A DNA stretch of 64,000 nt. Origin: Butyricimonas faecihominis. GTDB lineage: Bacteria > Bacteroidota > Bacteroidia > Bacteroidales > Marinifilaceae. The notes under the pieces were generated by a model. That model had not been told where the DNA came from, searched no databases, and was given only the letters and a program-made list of their open reading frames with translations. Below, piece by piece: positions 34,845 through 43,949 of the stretch. The translations under genes and the position numbers were made by a program. Location of the stretch: NCBI RefSeq assembly GCF_033096445.1, contig NZ_AP028155.1, positions 2,299,880 through 2,363,879 on the forward strand, read 5' to 3'. Every line of letters starts with the position of its first letter. Positions within the stretch are counted from its first letter, which is position 1.

Positions 34845-36245
34845 ATGGACGAACAAACAGCAAAAAATCAAAAAGAGAACGGCACACGAAAAAGTCTCAA
34901 CAAACAAGACTCTTTAGTTCTAAAGATCGTACTCATAGCCTTCCTTATCCTCTTGTCTTTCATCCCCATGAGCATGATTCGAGGGCTAATCAATGAAAGG
35001 GAAATGACAGCAGATGCTGCCGCACAAGAGGTTCAACAAAAATGGAGCAAGTCTCAAACCCTCATTGGTCCGATATTAACCATCCCTTATTTTTACCAGA
35101 ACGAAAAAGGAGAGAACAAAAAGGGATATATCAATTATCTTCCCGAACAACTGAATATCACTGGAGACGTCAACACGCAGGAACTCAAACGAGGATTATA
35201 TGAAATTATCGTTTACAATTCCACGCTGGAGATTACCGGGACATTCTCGGCCAGAGACTTAAAAGAAAGCAACCTATTCCCCAACGACAAATTGATTGAA
35301 GGTGCCACAATCAACCTTGGAATCAGTGATTTGCGAGGAATCAACGAACAAATCTCGCTGGAATGGGACAACCGGAAACTGAATTTCACACCGGGGGTTG
35401 ATCCCCACAGCCTCGTCGTTTCCGGCATATCATCGAAAATCACGCCACAACAACTGTTTGCAAACGATTCGATCGTTCATTTCACGATAAAACTCAAACT
35501 GAAAGGCTCCGAGTCCATTCAATTTACCCCTCTTGGCAGAACAACAAAAGTCGCCATTCGTTCAAATTGTCAAACCCCAAGCTTTAATGGAGCCTTTTTA
35601 CCCACGGAACGAGAGGTCTCGCCAGAAGGTTTCACGAGCAAATGGGAAGTACTGGAATTCAACCGGAACTATTCACAGATTCTCAAAGAGAGTCCCTATC
35701 GTGCCACCACGAACGCATACAGGGACATAACGGATGACAATTTGGGATTCCAATACACGAACTACGCCATTACGGAATCCACATTCGGGGTAGATCTCCT
35801 GTTCCCGGTAGACCAATACCAGAAATCCACACGCTCCGCTAAATACGCCTTTTTAATCATCATATTGACTTTCGTTGTCAGTTTCTTCGTGGAAATATTC
35901 CAGAAAAAGAACATTCACCCGGTTCAATATTTACTTGTCGGGCTGGCCCTATGCTTGTTCTACACGCTATTAGTCTCCACGTCCGAACATATCGGATTCA
36001 CCCCTGCCTATATCATCTCTGCTCTCATGACTACTTTACTAATCACATTCTACATGATCGGTATTTTAAAAATAAAGAAAACGGCATTAACGATCGGGGG
36101 ACTTCTGGCTTGCCTTTACGCCTACATTTTCTTCCTGATCCAACTGGAAACCTACGCCTTGCTGGTGGGGAGCATCGGATTATTCGTTATCTTAGCGATT
36201 ATCATGTATTTCTCTCAAAAAATAAACTGGTATAATAACCAATAA
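34845..36245 (+). CDS. creD: CreD-like inner-membrane protein
   Basis: 466 residues. One N-terminal membrane segment (KIVLIAFLILLSFIPMSMI) followed by MIRGLINEREMTADAAAQEV, a large periplasmic domain (ITGTFSARDLKESNLF, FTPLGRTTKVAIRSNC, SFNGAFLPTEREVS), and about five C-terminal membrane segments starting near residue 330 (FGVDLLFPVDQYQKSTRSAK precedes them). This is the CreD/Cet architecture. In other bacteria CreD affects envelope stress and beta-lactam or colicin tolerance; here the role is inferred. It is 65 bases after the regulator gene. Confidence 0.9.
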   Translation: MDEQTAKNQKENGTRKSLNKQDSLVLKIVLIAFLILLSFIPMSMIRGLINEREMTADAAAQEVQQKWSKSQTLIGPILTIPYFYQNEKGENKKGYINYLPEQLNITGDVNTQELKRGLYEIIVYNSTLEITGTFSARDLKESNLFPNDKLIEGATINLGISDLRGINEQISLEWDNRKLNFTPGVDPHSLVVSGISSKITPQQLFANDSIVHFTIKLKLKGSESIQFTPLGRTTKVAIRSNCQTPSFNGAFLPTEREVSPEGFTSKWEVLEFNRNYSQILKESPYRATTNAYRDITDDNLGFQYTNYAITESTFGVDLLFPVDQYQKSTRSAKYAFLIIILTFVVSFFVEIFQKKNIHPVQYLLVGLALCLFYTLLVSTSEHIGFTPAYIISALMTTLLITFYMIGILKIKKTALTIGGLLACLYAYIFFLIQLETYALLVGSIGLFVILAIIMYFSQKINWYNNQ

Positions 36246-36304
36246 CCACTTTTTCCTCTTTCCGGGATCAACCGGAAAGGGGAAAAACAAAAATCGACAA
36301 CATC

Positions 36305-36586
36305 ATGAAAAAATTCTGGATACACAATTTATCCATCACGCTATCCCTACTCGTTGTTTTCCTAGTTACCTTGTACTCGATAGGAATATACGACAATCGT
36401 CTCGGCCATTATCTTGCCCTAGCGATTTCCGGGATTTCCGGATTGCAATCCATAGCCAGTGTGATCATAGGCCTTTACAATATTAAGTCCCAAACTGCCA
36501 ACATAATTTTACTGGGAATTTTATCCGTAGCATTTTCTTCTCTAATAACCATTTACACGTTCAACTGTTTATTCATATCGTGCTAA
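36305..36586 (+). CDS. Small membrane protein, unknown function
   Basis: 93 residues with three hydrophobic segments (ITLSLLVVFLVTLYSIGIY, a middle one with SGLQSIASVIIGLY, and IILLGILSVAFSSLITIY). Start ATG has a plausible AT-rich leader. It follows creD by 59 bases and may be cotranscribed with it. No family is recognised. Confidence 0.55.
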   Translation: MKKFWIHNLSITLSLLVVFLVTLYSIGIYDNRLGHYLALAISGISGLQSIASVIIGLYNIKSQTANIILLGILSVAFSSLITIYTFNCLFISC

Positions 36587-36667
36587 GAACAGCATACTTC
36601 AGGATTAACGAATTGTAATTATTAGCTTTATTCCTCGATTTCTTTCTGAAATTAACATTCCTCTTTT

Positions 36668-36696
36668 TTGGATTTCACCGAAAATGCGTAAGTTTG
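36668..36696 (+). promoter_or_regulatory. promoter of retropepsin-like protease gene
   Basis: TTG at 36668-36670 and TAAGTTTG at 36689-36696, 18 bases apart, 15 bases before the ATG. Confidence 0.55.
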
Positions 36697-36711
36697 TGCA
36701 AACTTTAAAAT

Positions 36712-37137
36712 ATGGAGATAAAGATTCCGATAGAGATCGTTGAACTGGAAGATAACAGCTTTCACATCATCGTCTCTCTGCAAATCGGTAGCATTGAGGG
36801 AGATTTCATTATAGACACGGGAGCATCCGTGACGGTCATAGACAAACTTACACCGTTTAGCTATGAACCGCTGGATGATGTTTCCGAGATTAACTCCGGG
36901 GGGGTGTGCGGAGAAATTAATGAGGTCCAGCTTGTGAATATCACGGCTCTACAGATCGATAACCACACAATCGAGAATATCCACGCGGCAGTCATCGACT
37001 TGCAGTACGTGAATTCTCTATACGACAAACACCTGCAGCGCAGGGTTGCCGGATTGTTGGGGAGTGATTTTCTCGTTAGGCATGAGGCGGTCATTGATTA
37101 TGGAAATAAGGAGTTAACATTAAAAGTATCTGCCTAA
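36712..37137 (+). CDS. Retropepsin-like aspartic protease
   Basis: 141 residues, no signal peptide. GDFIIDTGASVTVID holds the single catalytic Asp (DTGA motif) of retroviral-type aspartic proteases, which work as homodimers; the C-terminal RVAGLLGSDFLVRHEAVIDY matches the flap and hydrophobic-hydrophobic-Gly segment of the clan AA fold. The cellular substrate is unknown. It is monocistronic: own promoter at 36668-36696 and a terminator starting 3 bases after the stop. Confidence 0.85.
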   Translation: MEIKIPIEIVELEDNSFHIIVSLQIGSIEGDFIIDTGASVTVIDKLTPFSYEPLDDVSEINSGGVCGEINEVQLVNITALQIDNHTIENIHAAVIDLQYVNSLYDKHLQRRVAGLLGSDFLVRHEAVIDYGNKELTLKVSA

Positions 37138-37139
37138 TT

Positions 37140-37168
37140 GTATAGCAATTTTGAAAAAATTGTTATAC
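37140..37168 (+). terminator. terminator of protease gene overlapping secDF -7 box
   Basis: GTATAGCAATTTT and AAAATTGTTATAC pair over 13 positions (one G-T) with a GAA loop, followed by TTTTGCG. The T-tract is at the same time part of TACTTTTG at 37166-37173. Confidence 0.8.
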
Positions 37169-37173
37169 TTTTG
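37166..37173 (+). promoter_or_regulatory. -7 box of secDF
   Basis: TACTTTTG (TAnnTTTG) ends 61 bases before the secDF ATG. Its first three bases are the foot of the preceding terminator stem. The nearest TTG (37151-37153) is too close for an ideal -33 element. Confidence 0.45.
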
Positions 37174-37234
37174 CGCACTAAATATGTGTTAAAAGAAGAA
37201 TTGAAGCTTAAGTAATTATAAATTCATTAAACAG

Positions 37235-40200
37235 ATGCAGAATAAAGGAGCGATTACACTACTCGCTGTTGCTTTGGCATTGGTGAGTCTTTATCAGTTG
37301 TTTTTTACTTATAAAACCAACCAGGTAGAGAACGCGGCGAAGGAGTTCGCCAACGGTAACCCTATTAAAGAGAAAGAGTATTTAGATTCGGTCGCAAACC
37401 AACCCGTCTACAATTTCCTCGGTTTGGCCAAATTCACTTACAAGGAATGTAAGGAGTTGGAACTGAACCTCGGTTTGGACTTGAAGGGTGGTATGAACGT
37501 GACCATGGAAGTTGACGTGGTAGACGTGGTAAAAAGTCTAGCAAACCACAGCACGGATCCCGCTTTCAATCAAGCAATCGAGGAAGCCGTGAAGATGAGA
37601 GTTTCCAGCCCGAAAGACTTCGTAACCCTTTTCGGTGAGGCTTTCGAAAAAATTGCCCCGGGAGCGCAACTGGCATCCCCGGCTATTTTCGGTACTCACG
37701 AAATGAAAGAAAAGATCAAAGTCGGAGCTAGCAACAAGGAAGTTCTTGACGTGATCCGCAAAGAGGCTGACGGAGCTATCGACAACACGTTTAACATTCT
37801 TCGTACTCGTATCGACCGTTTTGGTGTTGCTCAACCCAATATCCGTAAAGCTGACATCTCCGGAAGAATCGTTATCGAGTTGCCGGGTATCAAGGAACCG
37901 CAACGTGTGAGAGAGTTGTTACAAGGAACTGCCGCTTTGGAATTCTATGAAACATTCGACAACGCAAAGGGACAAGATGCCGGAGAAGATGCATTCATCA
38001 ACTACTTGGCAGCCGCTGATCAAAAACTAAAAGAGGTTCTTGACGCCCAAGCATCCAAAGTTGCGAATGAAGAAACAACTGCTCAGGTAACTGACACGAC
38101 TAAAGTGCAAGATAAAGAATCAGCCATCCTAGACGCGATCAAAGGTGAATCCGATTCATTGAAAACGGTAACCAGCATGGCTGAATACGAGAAAGAACAT
38201 CCACTTCTTGCCATATTATCACCCAACATGACTCAACAAGGTCAACCCGTGGGTGGTTCTACAATTGGATATGCCAACATTAAAGATACGGCTAAAATTA
38301 ACGCCTATTTAAGATTACCGCAAGTAAAAGCAGCTTTCCCCAGAAACGCACGTTTGTTGTGGGAAATGAAAGCTGTAAATGGCATGGTTCCTTTACACGC
38401 GATCAAGATTACCACTCGTAACGGTAAAGCCCCACTTGAAGGAGACGCTGTAATTGATGCAAGACAAGACTATGATCAACAAGGTCGTCCGGTTGTTTCC
38501 ATGCAGATGAACGGAGAGGGAACCAAAACATGGGCTCGTTTGACAAAAGATAATATCGGACGTTGCATCGCTATCGTACTTGACGGTATGGTTGCATCCT
38601 CTCCCAACGTAAACGACGAGATTAAGGGCGGTAGCTCTCAGATTTCCGGACGTTTTGACGTGAAAGAGGCAGGAGACCTTGCAAACATCTTGAAATCCGG
38701 TAAATTACCCGCCCCCGCACGTATCATCGCTGACGAGGTGGTTGGAGCATCACTGGGACAAGAGGCTATTCAATCCGGTATGTGGTCATTCATCATTGCG
38801 TTCGTGTTGGTATTGGCCTATATGTTATTCTTTTATAGTAAGAATGCCGGTTTGGCTGCCGATATCGCATTGCTCGCCAACTTGTTCTTCTTGTTCGGTA
38901 TTCTGGCATCCATTGGAGCCGTATTGACCTTACCCGGTATTGCCGGTATCGTGTTGACCATGGGTATGGCCGTCGATGCCAACGTGTTGATCTACGAACG
39001 TATCCAAGAGGAAATCAGAGCCGGTAAGGGATTGAAACTTGCAATCAAGGAAGGTTACAGTAATGCCTACTCGGCTATTATCGACGGTCAGTTGACCACG
39101 TTATTAACTGGATTTATCCTGTACTACTTCGGAGAAGGCCCGATCAAAGGTTTCGCAACCACGTTGATCATCGGTATCCTTTCTTCTCTATTCACAGCAA
39201 TCTTCATCACTCGTTTGATCCTTGAAAGAGCTGCATCCAAGAGTGACAATGTTACCTTCACAACCCCGTTAACTGCAAACTGGTTGAGAAATACCAAGTT
39301 TCCGTTTTTGAAAAAACGGAAAATCAGTTACACGATTTCCGGTATCGTGATTGTACTTTGTTTCGTATCCCTGTTTACTAGAGGTTTGGATAAAGGTATC
39401 GACTTCGTGGGAGGTAGAACTTATACCGTGACTTTTGCACAAGACGTACAAGTGGGTGATGTTGCAGAGAAACTGGCAGAAGTTTACGGAAGCGCTCCGG
39501 AAGTGAAGACCGTAGGAACTGCAAATAACGTGAAGATCACCACGAAATACCGGATTGCTGAAACCGGAGCTGAGGTTGATGCGAATGTGGACTCATTATT
39601 ATATATCGGGTTACAAGAAATTCTTCCCGCCGGAACAGACTACGAAACTTTCCGCAGCGTGAACTTGCAACAGACACAAAAGATCGGACCCGCCGTGGCT
39701 GAGGACATGACAAGAGCTGCTGTATGGTCCGTATTATTCGCCTTGATCGGTATCTTTATCTACATTATGGTACGATTCTCCAGATGGCAATATGGTGCCG
39801 GAGCTGTTGTCGGCTTGGCTCATAACACGATCATCGTAATCGGGGCATTCTCCTTGTTTGCAGGTCTGTTACCGTTCTCTTTGGAAGTTGATCAATCCTT
39901 TATCGCTGCCGTGTTGACGGTTGTTGGTTACACAATCAACGATACCGTGGTTGTATTCGACCGTATCCGTGAGTACCGTAAACTATACCCCAAACGTGAT
40001 GATGAACAAGTAGTAAATGATGCGTTGAACTCTACGTTACGTCGTACATTCAGTACTTCATTGTCAACCATCGTCGTGTTGTTAGCGATATTCGTTTTCG
40101 GTGGTGCTTCAATCAAGGGATTCATTTTCGCCTTGTTAGTAGGTATCATTGTCGGTACATACTCATCACTGTTCATCGCAACTCCTATTTCTTTCGACTT

Positions 40201-40240
40201 AACCAGAAGATTCAAAAAGAAAGTAGAAGAGAAGAAATAA
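37235..40240 (+). CDS. secDF: Protein translocase subunit SecDF, fused
   Basis: 1001 residues: SecD (about 1-660) and SecF (about 680-1001) in one chain, as is usual in Bacteroidetes. SecD part: LNLGLDLKGGMNVTMEVDV, FNILRTRIDRFGVAQPNIRK, then a membrane domain with IVLTMGMAVDANVLIYERIQ and EEIRAGKGLKLAIKEGYSNA. SecF part: GLDKGIDFVGGRTYTVTF, and VVGYTINDTVVVFDRIREYR. It uses the proton gradient to finish export through SecYEG. Monocistronic with a terminator at 40263-40290. Confidence 0.96.
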   Translation: MQNKGAITLLAVALALVSLYQLFFTYKTNQVENAAKEFANGNPIKEKEYLDSVANQPVYNFLGLAKFTYKECKELELNLGLDLKGGMNVTMEVDVVDVVKSLANHSTDPAFNQAIEEAVKMRVSSPKDFVTLFGEAFEKIAPGAQLASPAIFGTHEMKEKIKVGASNKEVLDVIRKEADGAIDNTFNILRTRIDRFGVAQPNIRKADISGRIVIELPGIKEPQRVRELLQGTAALEFYETFDNAKGQDAGEDAFINYLAAADQKLKEVLDAQASKVANEETTAQVTDTTKVQDKESAILDAIKGESDSLKTVTSMAEYEKEHPLLAILSPNMTQQGQPVGGSTIGYANIKDTAKINAYLRLPQVKAAFPRNARLLWEMKAVNGMVPLHAIKITTRNGKAPLEGDAVIDARQDYDQQGRPVVSMQMNGEGTKTWARLTKDNIGRCIAIVLDGMVASSPNVNDEIKGGSSQISGRFDVKEAGDLANILKSGKLPAPARIIADEVVGASLGQEAIQSGMWSFIIAFVLVLAYMLFFYSKNAGLAADIALLANLFFLFGILASIGAVLTLPGIAGIVLTMGMAVDANVLIYERIQEEIRAGKGLKLAIKEGYSNAYSAIIDGQLTTLLTGFILYYFGEGPIKGFATTLIIGILSSLFTAIFITRLILERAASKSDNVTFTTPLTANWLRNTKFPFLKKRKISYTISGIVIVLCFVSLFTRGLDKGIDFVGGRTYTVTFAQDVQVGDVAEKLAEVYGSAPEVKTVGTANNVKITTKYRIAETGAEVDANVDSLLYIGLQEILPAGTDYETFRSVNLQQTQKIGPAVAEDMTRAAVWSVLFALIGIFIYIMVRFSRWQYGAGAVVGLAHNTIIVIGAFSLFAGLLPFSLEVDQSFIAAVLTVVGYTINDTVVVFDRIREYRKLYPKRDDEQVVNDALNSTLRRTFSTSLSTIVVLLAIFVFGGASIKGFIFALLVGIIVGTYSSLFIATPISFDLTRRFKKKVEEKK

Positions 40241-40262
40241 AAAAATATTTCAAGTTTATACA

Positions 40263-40290
40263 AAATAGCTCCTGTAAAAAGGAGCTATTT
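40263..40290 (+). terminator. secDF terminator
   Basis: AAATAGCTCCT and AGGAGCTATTT form a perfect 11-bp stem with a 6-base loop, then TTTT, 22 bases after the secDF stop. Confidence 0.9.
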
Positions 40291-40430
40291 TTTTGCACAC
40301 GAGATAAAAGGCTCACTCCCCGGTATTGCAGTATACACATGCCGGTGTCCCACAATCCCCCTTCCATAACATCAAAAAAGTTACAAATTGAAAGTAAAAA
40401 TGATATATCAATATTAAAGTTGCAATATAA

Positions 40431-40462
40431 TTGGGTTTATAACAATAAATATCCTACTTTTG
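40431..40462 (+). promoter_or_regulatory. promoter of hydrogenase-sensor cluster
   Basis: TTG at 40431-40433 and TACTTTTG at 40455-40462, spaced 21 bases; the first ATG of the cluster is 42 bases further. No other promoter-like box was found between the five genes. Confidence 0.55.
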
Positions 40463-40504
40463 TAACGTAGAAAGCAGCAACAGGATAATCGAACAATTAC
40501 AAGT

Positions 40505-40753
40505 ATGTCAAAGCGTCAGATCAGAATCTGTTTAGGAAGTTCTTGTTTTTCCCGGGGAAACAATACCAACCTCGGAGCAATTAAGAAATATCTGAGTGAA
40601 AATAACTTGGAAGCAGAGATCGATTTCTGCGGGCATTTGTGCGAGGAATTGTGTAGTAAGGGTCCTATTATCCGGATCGATGACAAAGTGTATGAAGAAG
40701 TAAATCTATCGCGTTTGTACAAAATCTTACAAGAAGAATTCCCATGCAACTGA
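40505..40753 (+). CDS. Thioredoxin-fold [2Fe-2S] ferredoxin, NuoE-like
   Basis: 82 residues. Cys9 and Cys14 (CLGSSC), then Cys42 and Cys46 (CGHLC) follow the C-x4-C...C-x3-C ligand pattern of the thioredoxin-fold [2Fe-2S] proteins related to NuoE and the HydC/HndA subunits; an extra Cys50 is present. It should pass electrons to or from the hydrogenase-like protein encoded next, whose start overlaps its end by 10 bases. It is the first gene of a five-gene cluster. Confidence 0.82.
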   Translation: MSKRQIRICLGSSCFSRGNNTNLGAIKKYLSENNLEAEIDFCGHLCEELCSKGPIIRIDDKVYEEVNLSRLYKILQEEFPCN

Positions 40754-42462
40754 GACCCATCTATACAGAACCGGACAATTGTCAGGATTGTTATAAATGT
40801 ATCCGGGAATGTCCCGTGAAGGCAATCCGGATGGAAAACAACCAAGCATCTATCATTGAAGATCGTTGCATCTACTGCGGGCATTGCACGCAAGTGTGTC
40901 CAACCGGGGCTAAAAAGATACGTGACGGGTTAACCCGTGCGAAATTAACCCTTACGCAGAATCCCAAAGTCATTCTATCACTGGCCCCCTCGTACGTGAG
41001 TGAATTCGAAGGAATTCATTCCAGTGTGCTGATTGCCGCCATCAAACGTTTAGGTTTCACAAGTGTATCGGAAACTGCCCTTGGAGCTGAAATCGTCACG
41101 GATAGAACCGAGAAATTCCTAGAAGAAGCCGAAAATGGCGTGTACATCTCTTCGGCTTGTCCGGTTGTTGTTGAATATATCCGAAAATATTCCCCGGATC
41201 ACGCACGTTTTATCACACCGATTATTTCTCCCATGCTGGCTCACGCCAAGATTCTGAAACAATTGTACGGGGAAGATGTGAAAATCGTGTTTGCAGGTCC
41301 CTGTATCTGCAAGAAGTTGGAAGCTGACTACTTTAACAATCTAGTTGACGTGGTGATCACGTTCAAGGACCTGAAAAAATGGTTCGAACAATCCGACATC
41401 AACTTGAAAAATATCGCACCAAATCAACCGGAGGCCCGCTTCGTGCCTTACCGTTCCGGCTTGGGCGCTTACTACCCTATCGAAGGTGGGATGCTAAAAG
41501 GGATGCAAGAGGGCAAAAAACAAATACATCACATGGCTTTCTCGGAACTTTCAACCGTGAAAGACGTGTTGAAAGAACTGGATTCACACCGGGAGAACGA
41601 TTCCATTTTCTTGGAATTATTGGCTTGCAAGGGCGGATGCATCAACGGTCCTGCCAAATTGAGCCACATATCCCCGGCCTTAAAAAGATACGAGATTATT
41701 CATCAATCAGAATTGGGAAACCCCAAGGATGATTTCAAAAATATCGATTTGCAGATTCTATTCTGCAAAGACCCTCACGTGCAAGATCACACCTACACGG
41801 AAGAGGAAATCAAACAGGCTATGGCCGTCGTGGGCAAAACCGGACCTGAAGACGAATTAAATTGTAGTGGTTGCGGTTACGACACTTGTCGTGATTTCGC
41901 CATTGCCATGCTGGAAGGGCGGGCCGAAGAAAATATGTGTGTATCTTACATGAGAAGAATCGCACATGATAAGGCCACCGTACTCCTCCAAAAGATTCCG
42001 GCCGGAGTATTACTCGTCAACTCGGAATTGAAAGTCGTAGACATGAATCAATCCTGCGCCACACTCATGGGAGAGGACATTGCCTCTATTTACGAGGTCG
42101 ATCCCGGTTTGAACGGTATGGAGCTGAAAAACATCTGTTCCTACGAGGACTTGTTCCGTGCCGTGTTGACAACCGGTAAGGAAATTATCGAACGACAGGT
42201 ACGGGAAGAAGACCGCACATGGATTATATCCATCTATAACATACAACCTCACCGGTTGGTTTTCGGGTTATTACAGGATTTACGCGAACCTTATGTCCGT
42301 AAAGAATGGATGCTCGAAAAGACCCAAGAAGTAATCAAGAAACACATGGAAACCGTCCAGCAAGTAGCTTGTTTGCTTGGAGAAAATGCCGCTTTCACGG
42401 ATGCAACGTTACGCTCCGTAATGGAGGCTTACAAGAAAAATGATCAAAAGAAACCACTCTAA
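40744..42462 (+). CDS. Sensory-type [FeFe]-hydrogenase homologue with PAS domain
   Basis: 572 residues. Order: two [4Fe-4S] ferredoxin motifs (Cys13/16/19/23 and 42/45/48/52), an H-cluster domain (about 70-320), a third CxxCGxxxC...C [4Fe-4S] motif (Cys374, 377, 382, 399), a PAS domain (about 405-510, PAGVLLVNSELKVVDMN) and a helical tail. H-cluster loops: L1 reads SSACP (normally TSCCP), so Cys139 is kept but the proton-transfer Cys is Ala138; L2 AGPCICKK has Cys187; L3 LACKGGCINGP has Cys295 and Cys299. All four cluster ligands therefore remain while fast catalysis is unlikely. PAS plus this loss is typical of putatively sensory group C (HydS-like) proteins. It probably reports H2 or redox state to the phosphatase encoded next. 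Confidence 0.88.
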   Translation: MQLRPIYTEPDNCQDCYKCIRECPVKAIRMENNQASIIEDRCIYCGHCTQVCPTGAKKIRDGLTRAKLTLTQNPKVILSLAPSYVSEFEGIHSSVLIAAIKRLGFTSVSETALGAEIVTDRTEKFLEEAENGVYISSACPVVVEYIRKYSPDHARFITPIISPMLAHAKILKQLYGEDVKIVFAGPCICKKLEADYFNNLVDVVITFKDLKKWFEQSDINLKNIAPNQPEARFVPYRSGLGAYYPIEGGMLKGMQEGKKQIHHMAFSELSTVKDVLKELDSHRENDSIFLELLACKGGCINGPAKLSHISPALKRYEIIHQSELGNPKDDFKNIDLQILFCKDPHVQDHTYTEEEIKQAMAVVGKTGPEDELNCSGCGYDTCRDFAIAMLEGRAEENMCVSYMRRIAHDKATVLLQKIPAGVLLVNSELKVVDMNQSCATLMGEDIASIYEVDPGLNGMELKNICSYEDLFRAVLTTGKEIIERQVREEDRTWIISIYNIQPHRLVFGLLQDLREPYVRKEWMLEKTQEVIKKHMETVQQVACLLGENAAFTDATLRSVMEAYKKNDQKKPL

Positions 42463-42473
42463 TTTCATTTGTC

Positions 42474-43658
42474 TTGAGAAACAACGGTAATTTCATCGAG
42501 GTTGACTTCTTCCAGAAGAATAAAGCGGGCAATGTTGTCTGCGGGGATTGTTTCATGTCTCAAAAACTAAAAGGTGAGGGACGTGTTATCAGCGTGTTAT
42601 CAGATGGTCTGGGAAGCGGGATCAAAGCCTGTGTCCTATCCACGATGACAGCAACCATGGCCATGAACTTTACCGCCATGAACGAGAGCATCCTACGCAC
42701 CTCCACCTCGATCATGAATACCCTGCCGAAAGACATGGTGCGAAAGATCAGTTATTCGACCTTTTGTATCTGTGACATCGACTGTTTCGGTAACGTGAAA
42801 ATTATCGAGTACGAAACCCCCTCCTACTACTTGTACCGGAACGGGCGTTTCGTCAGTATTTCCAAGGAGAAAATTCCGGTGGAACGGGAAGACCTTGAAA
42901 ATACGTTTCTGTGGATCTCCGAGTTCACGCTGGAAAAAGAAGATCGAATTATCTTCTTCAGTGACGGGGTTAGCCAATCCGGCATGGGAACGGCTAAAAT
43001 GCCCTTTGGCTGGGAAGACGGGGCAAAAGAATATATTGCAAACCTAGTAAATCAATATAATGATATATCCGCCAAGGAATTGGCACATAAGATAGTGAAT
43101 CAAGCGGAAAAGAACGACGGTTACTCGCTGAAAGATGACACGAGTTGTTGTGTCATTTATATGCGAAAACCCCGTAACTTGCTTGTATGCACCGGACCTC
43201 CCTACGACGAGAAGAACGATAAATACCTGGCTAACCGGGTACGGGAATTTCAAGGGAAAAAGATCCTGTGCGGGGGAACCACGGCCACCATTATCTCCCG
43301 TGAACTGGGAGCAAAAATGGAAGTTGACATGAATATCGTGGACAAAGAACTCCCTCCCATCTCCAAGATGGAAGGTGTCGATCTTGTCACCGAAGGAATT
43401 CTGACGTTAGGTAAGGTTGAGCGTATCCTGACGGAAGGAGATATTGACCGCCGTCGGGAAGCCGGACCGGCAGAGCTGATGGTGAGAATGTTGTTGAATA
43501 GTGATAAAATCACGTTACTCGTGGGAACCCGTATCAACACGGCGCACCAGGATCCCAATCTTCCCGTGGAGTTAGAGATCCGGAGAAACGTGGTCAAAAA
43601 AATAAAATTTTTATTGGAGACAAAGTATTTGAAAGATGTAGAGATTATGTATATTTAG
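42474..43658 (+). CDS. SpoIIE/PP2C-type protein phosphatase with novel C-terminal domain
   Basis: 394 residues, starting at a TTG (42474), since no ATG or GTG lies near. Residues ~1-230 are a SpoIIE/PP2C-type phosphatase: metal Asp residues are in VCGDCF (Asp25), VLSDGLGSG (Asp44), FFSDGVSQSG (Asp164) and KDDTSCCV (Asp221/222). Residues ~231-394 (LVCTGPPYDEKNDKYLANRV, KILCGGTTATIISREL, KITLLVGTRINTAH) form a second conserved-looking domain of unknown function. Such phosphatases dephosphorylate Ser/Thr of partner proteins, often anti-sigma antagonists; no such partner is in the window. It starts 11 bases after the sensory hydrogenase homologue, the likely input. Confidence 0.85.
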   Translation: MRNNGNFIEVDFFQKNKAGNVVCGDCFMSQKLKGEGRVISVLSDGLGSGIKACVLSTMTATMAMNFTAMNESILRTSTSIMNTLPKDMVRKISYSTFCICDIDCFGNVKIIEYETPSYYLYRNGRFVSISKEKIPVEREDLENTFLWISEFTLEKEDRIIFFSDGVSQSGMGTAKMPFGWEDGAKEYIANLVNQYNDISAKELAHKIVNQAEKNDGYSLKDDTSCCVIYMRKPRNLLVCTGPPYDEKNDKYLANRVREFQGKKILCGGTTATIISRELGAKMEVDMNIVDKELPPISKMEGVDLVTEGILTLGKVERILTEGDIDRRREAGPAELMVRMLLNSDKITLLVGTRINTAHQDPNLPVELEIRRNVVKKIKFLLETKYLKDVEIMYI

Positions 43659-43694
43659 GGGATAAAATCAAAAACAAAACCAACTCACAACACG

Positions 43695-43949
43695 ATGGAA
43701 AAAGTAAATGTAAAAATATGCATAGGAACCATGTGCTATGTCATGGGTGGCGCAGAGTTGAGAGACACGATTGAATCTCTTCCCCAAAATATCCTCGAAC
43801 ATCTGAATGTAAGCTATTCTCCATGTTTAGGGTGTGGCAAAGGTGAGCAAGCCCCACCGTTTATTGAAGTAAATGGAAAACGTATTGCTGGCGTTAGTAA
43901 AAATAGTTTAATACAAATCGTTAAAGAGGAAGTAAGAAATGTTATATGA
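43695..43949 (+). CDS. Second thioredoxin-fold [2Fe-2S] protein
   Basis: 84 residues. Cys9 and Cys14 (CIGTMC) and Cys44/Cys47 (CLGCGKGEQAPP) give a C-x4-C...C-x2-C pattern, a variant of the NuoE-like thioredoxin-fold [2Fe-2S] ferredoxins. It shares the layout of the 82-residue protein at 40505 but is not a close copy. Its end overlaps the start of the catalytic-type hydrogenase by 11 bases, so it is the probable electron partner of that enzyme. Confidence 0.75.
   Translation: MEKVNVKICIGTMCYVMGGAELRDTIESLPQNILEHLNVSYSPCLGCGKGEQAPPFIEVNGKRIAGVSKNSLIQIVKEEVRNVI

Noticed and set aside
36712-37137. Retroelement remnant because of the retropepsin-like domain
   Set aside because: The frame is complete with its own promoter and terminator, and no reverse transcriptase or integrase is near; single-domain clan AA proteases are normal bacterial genes.
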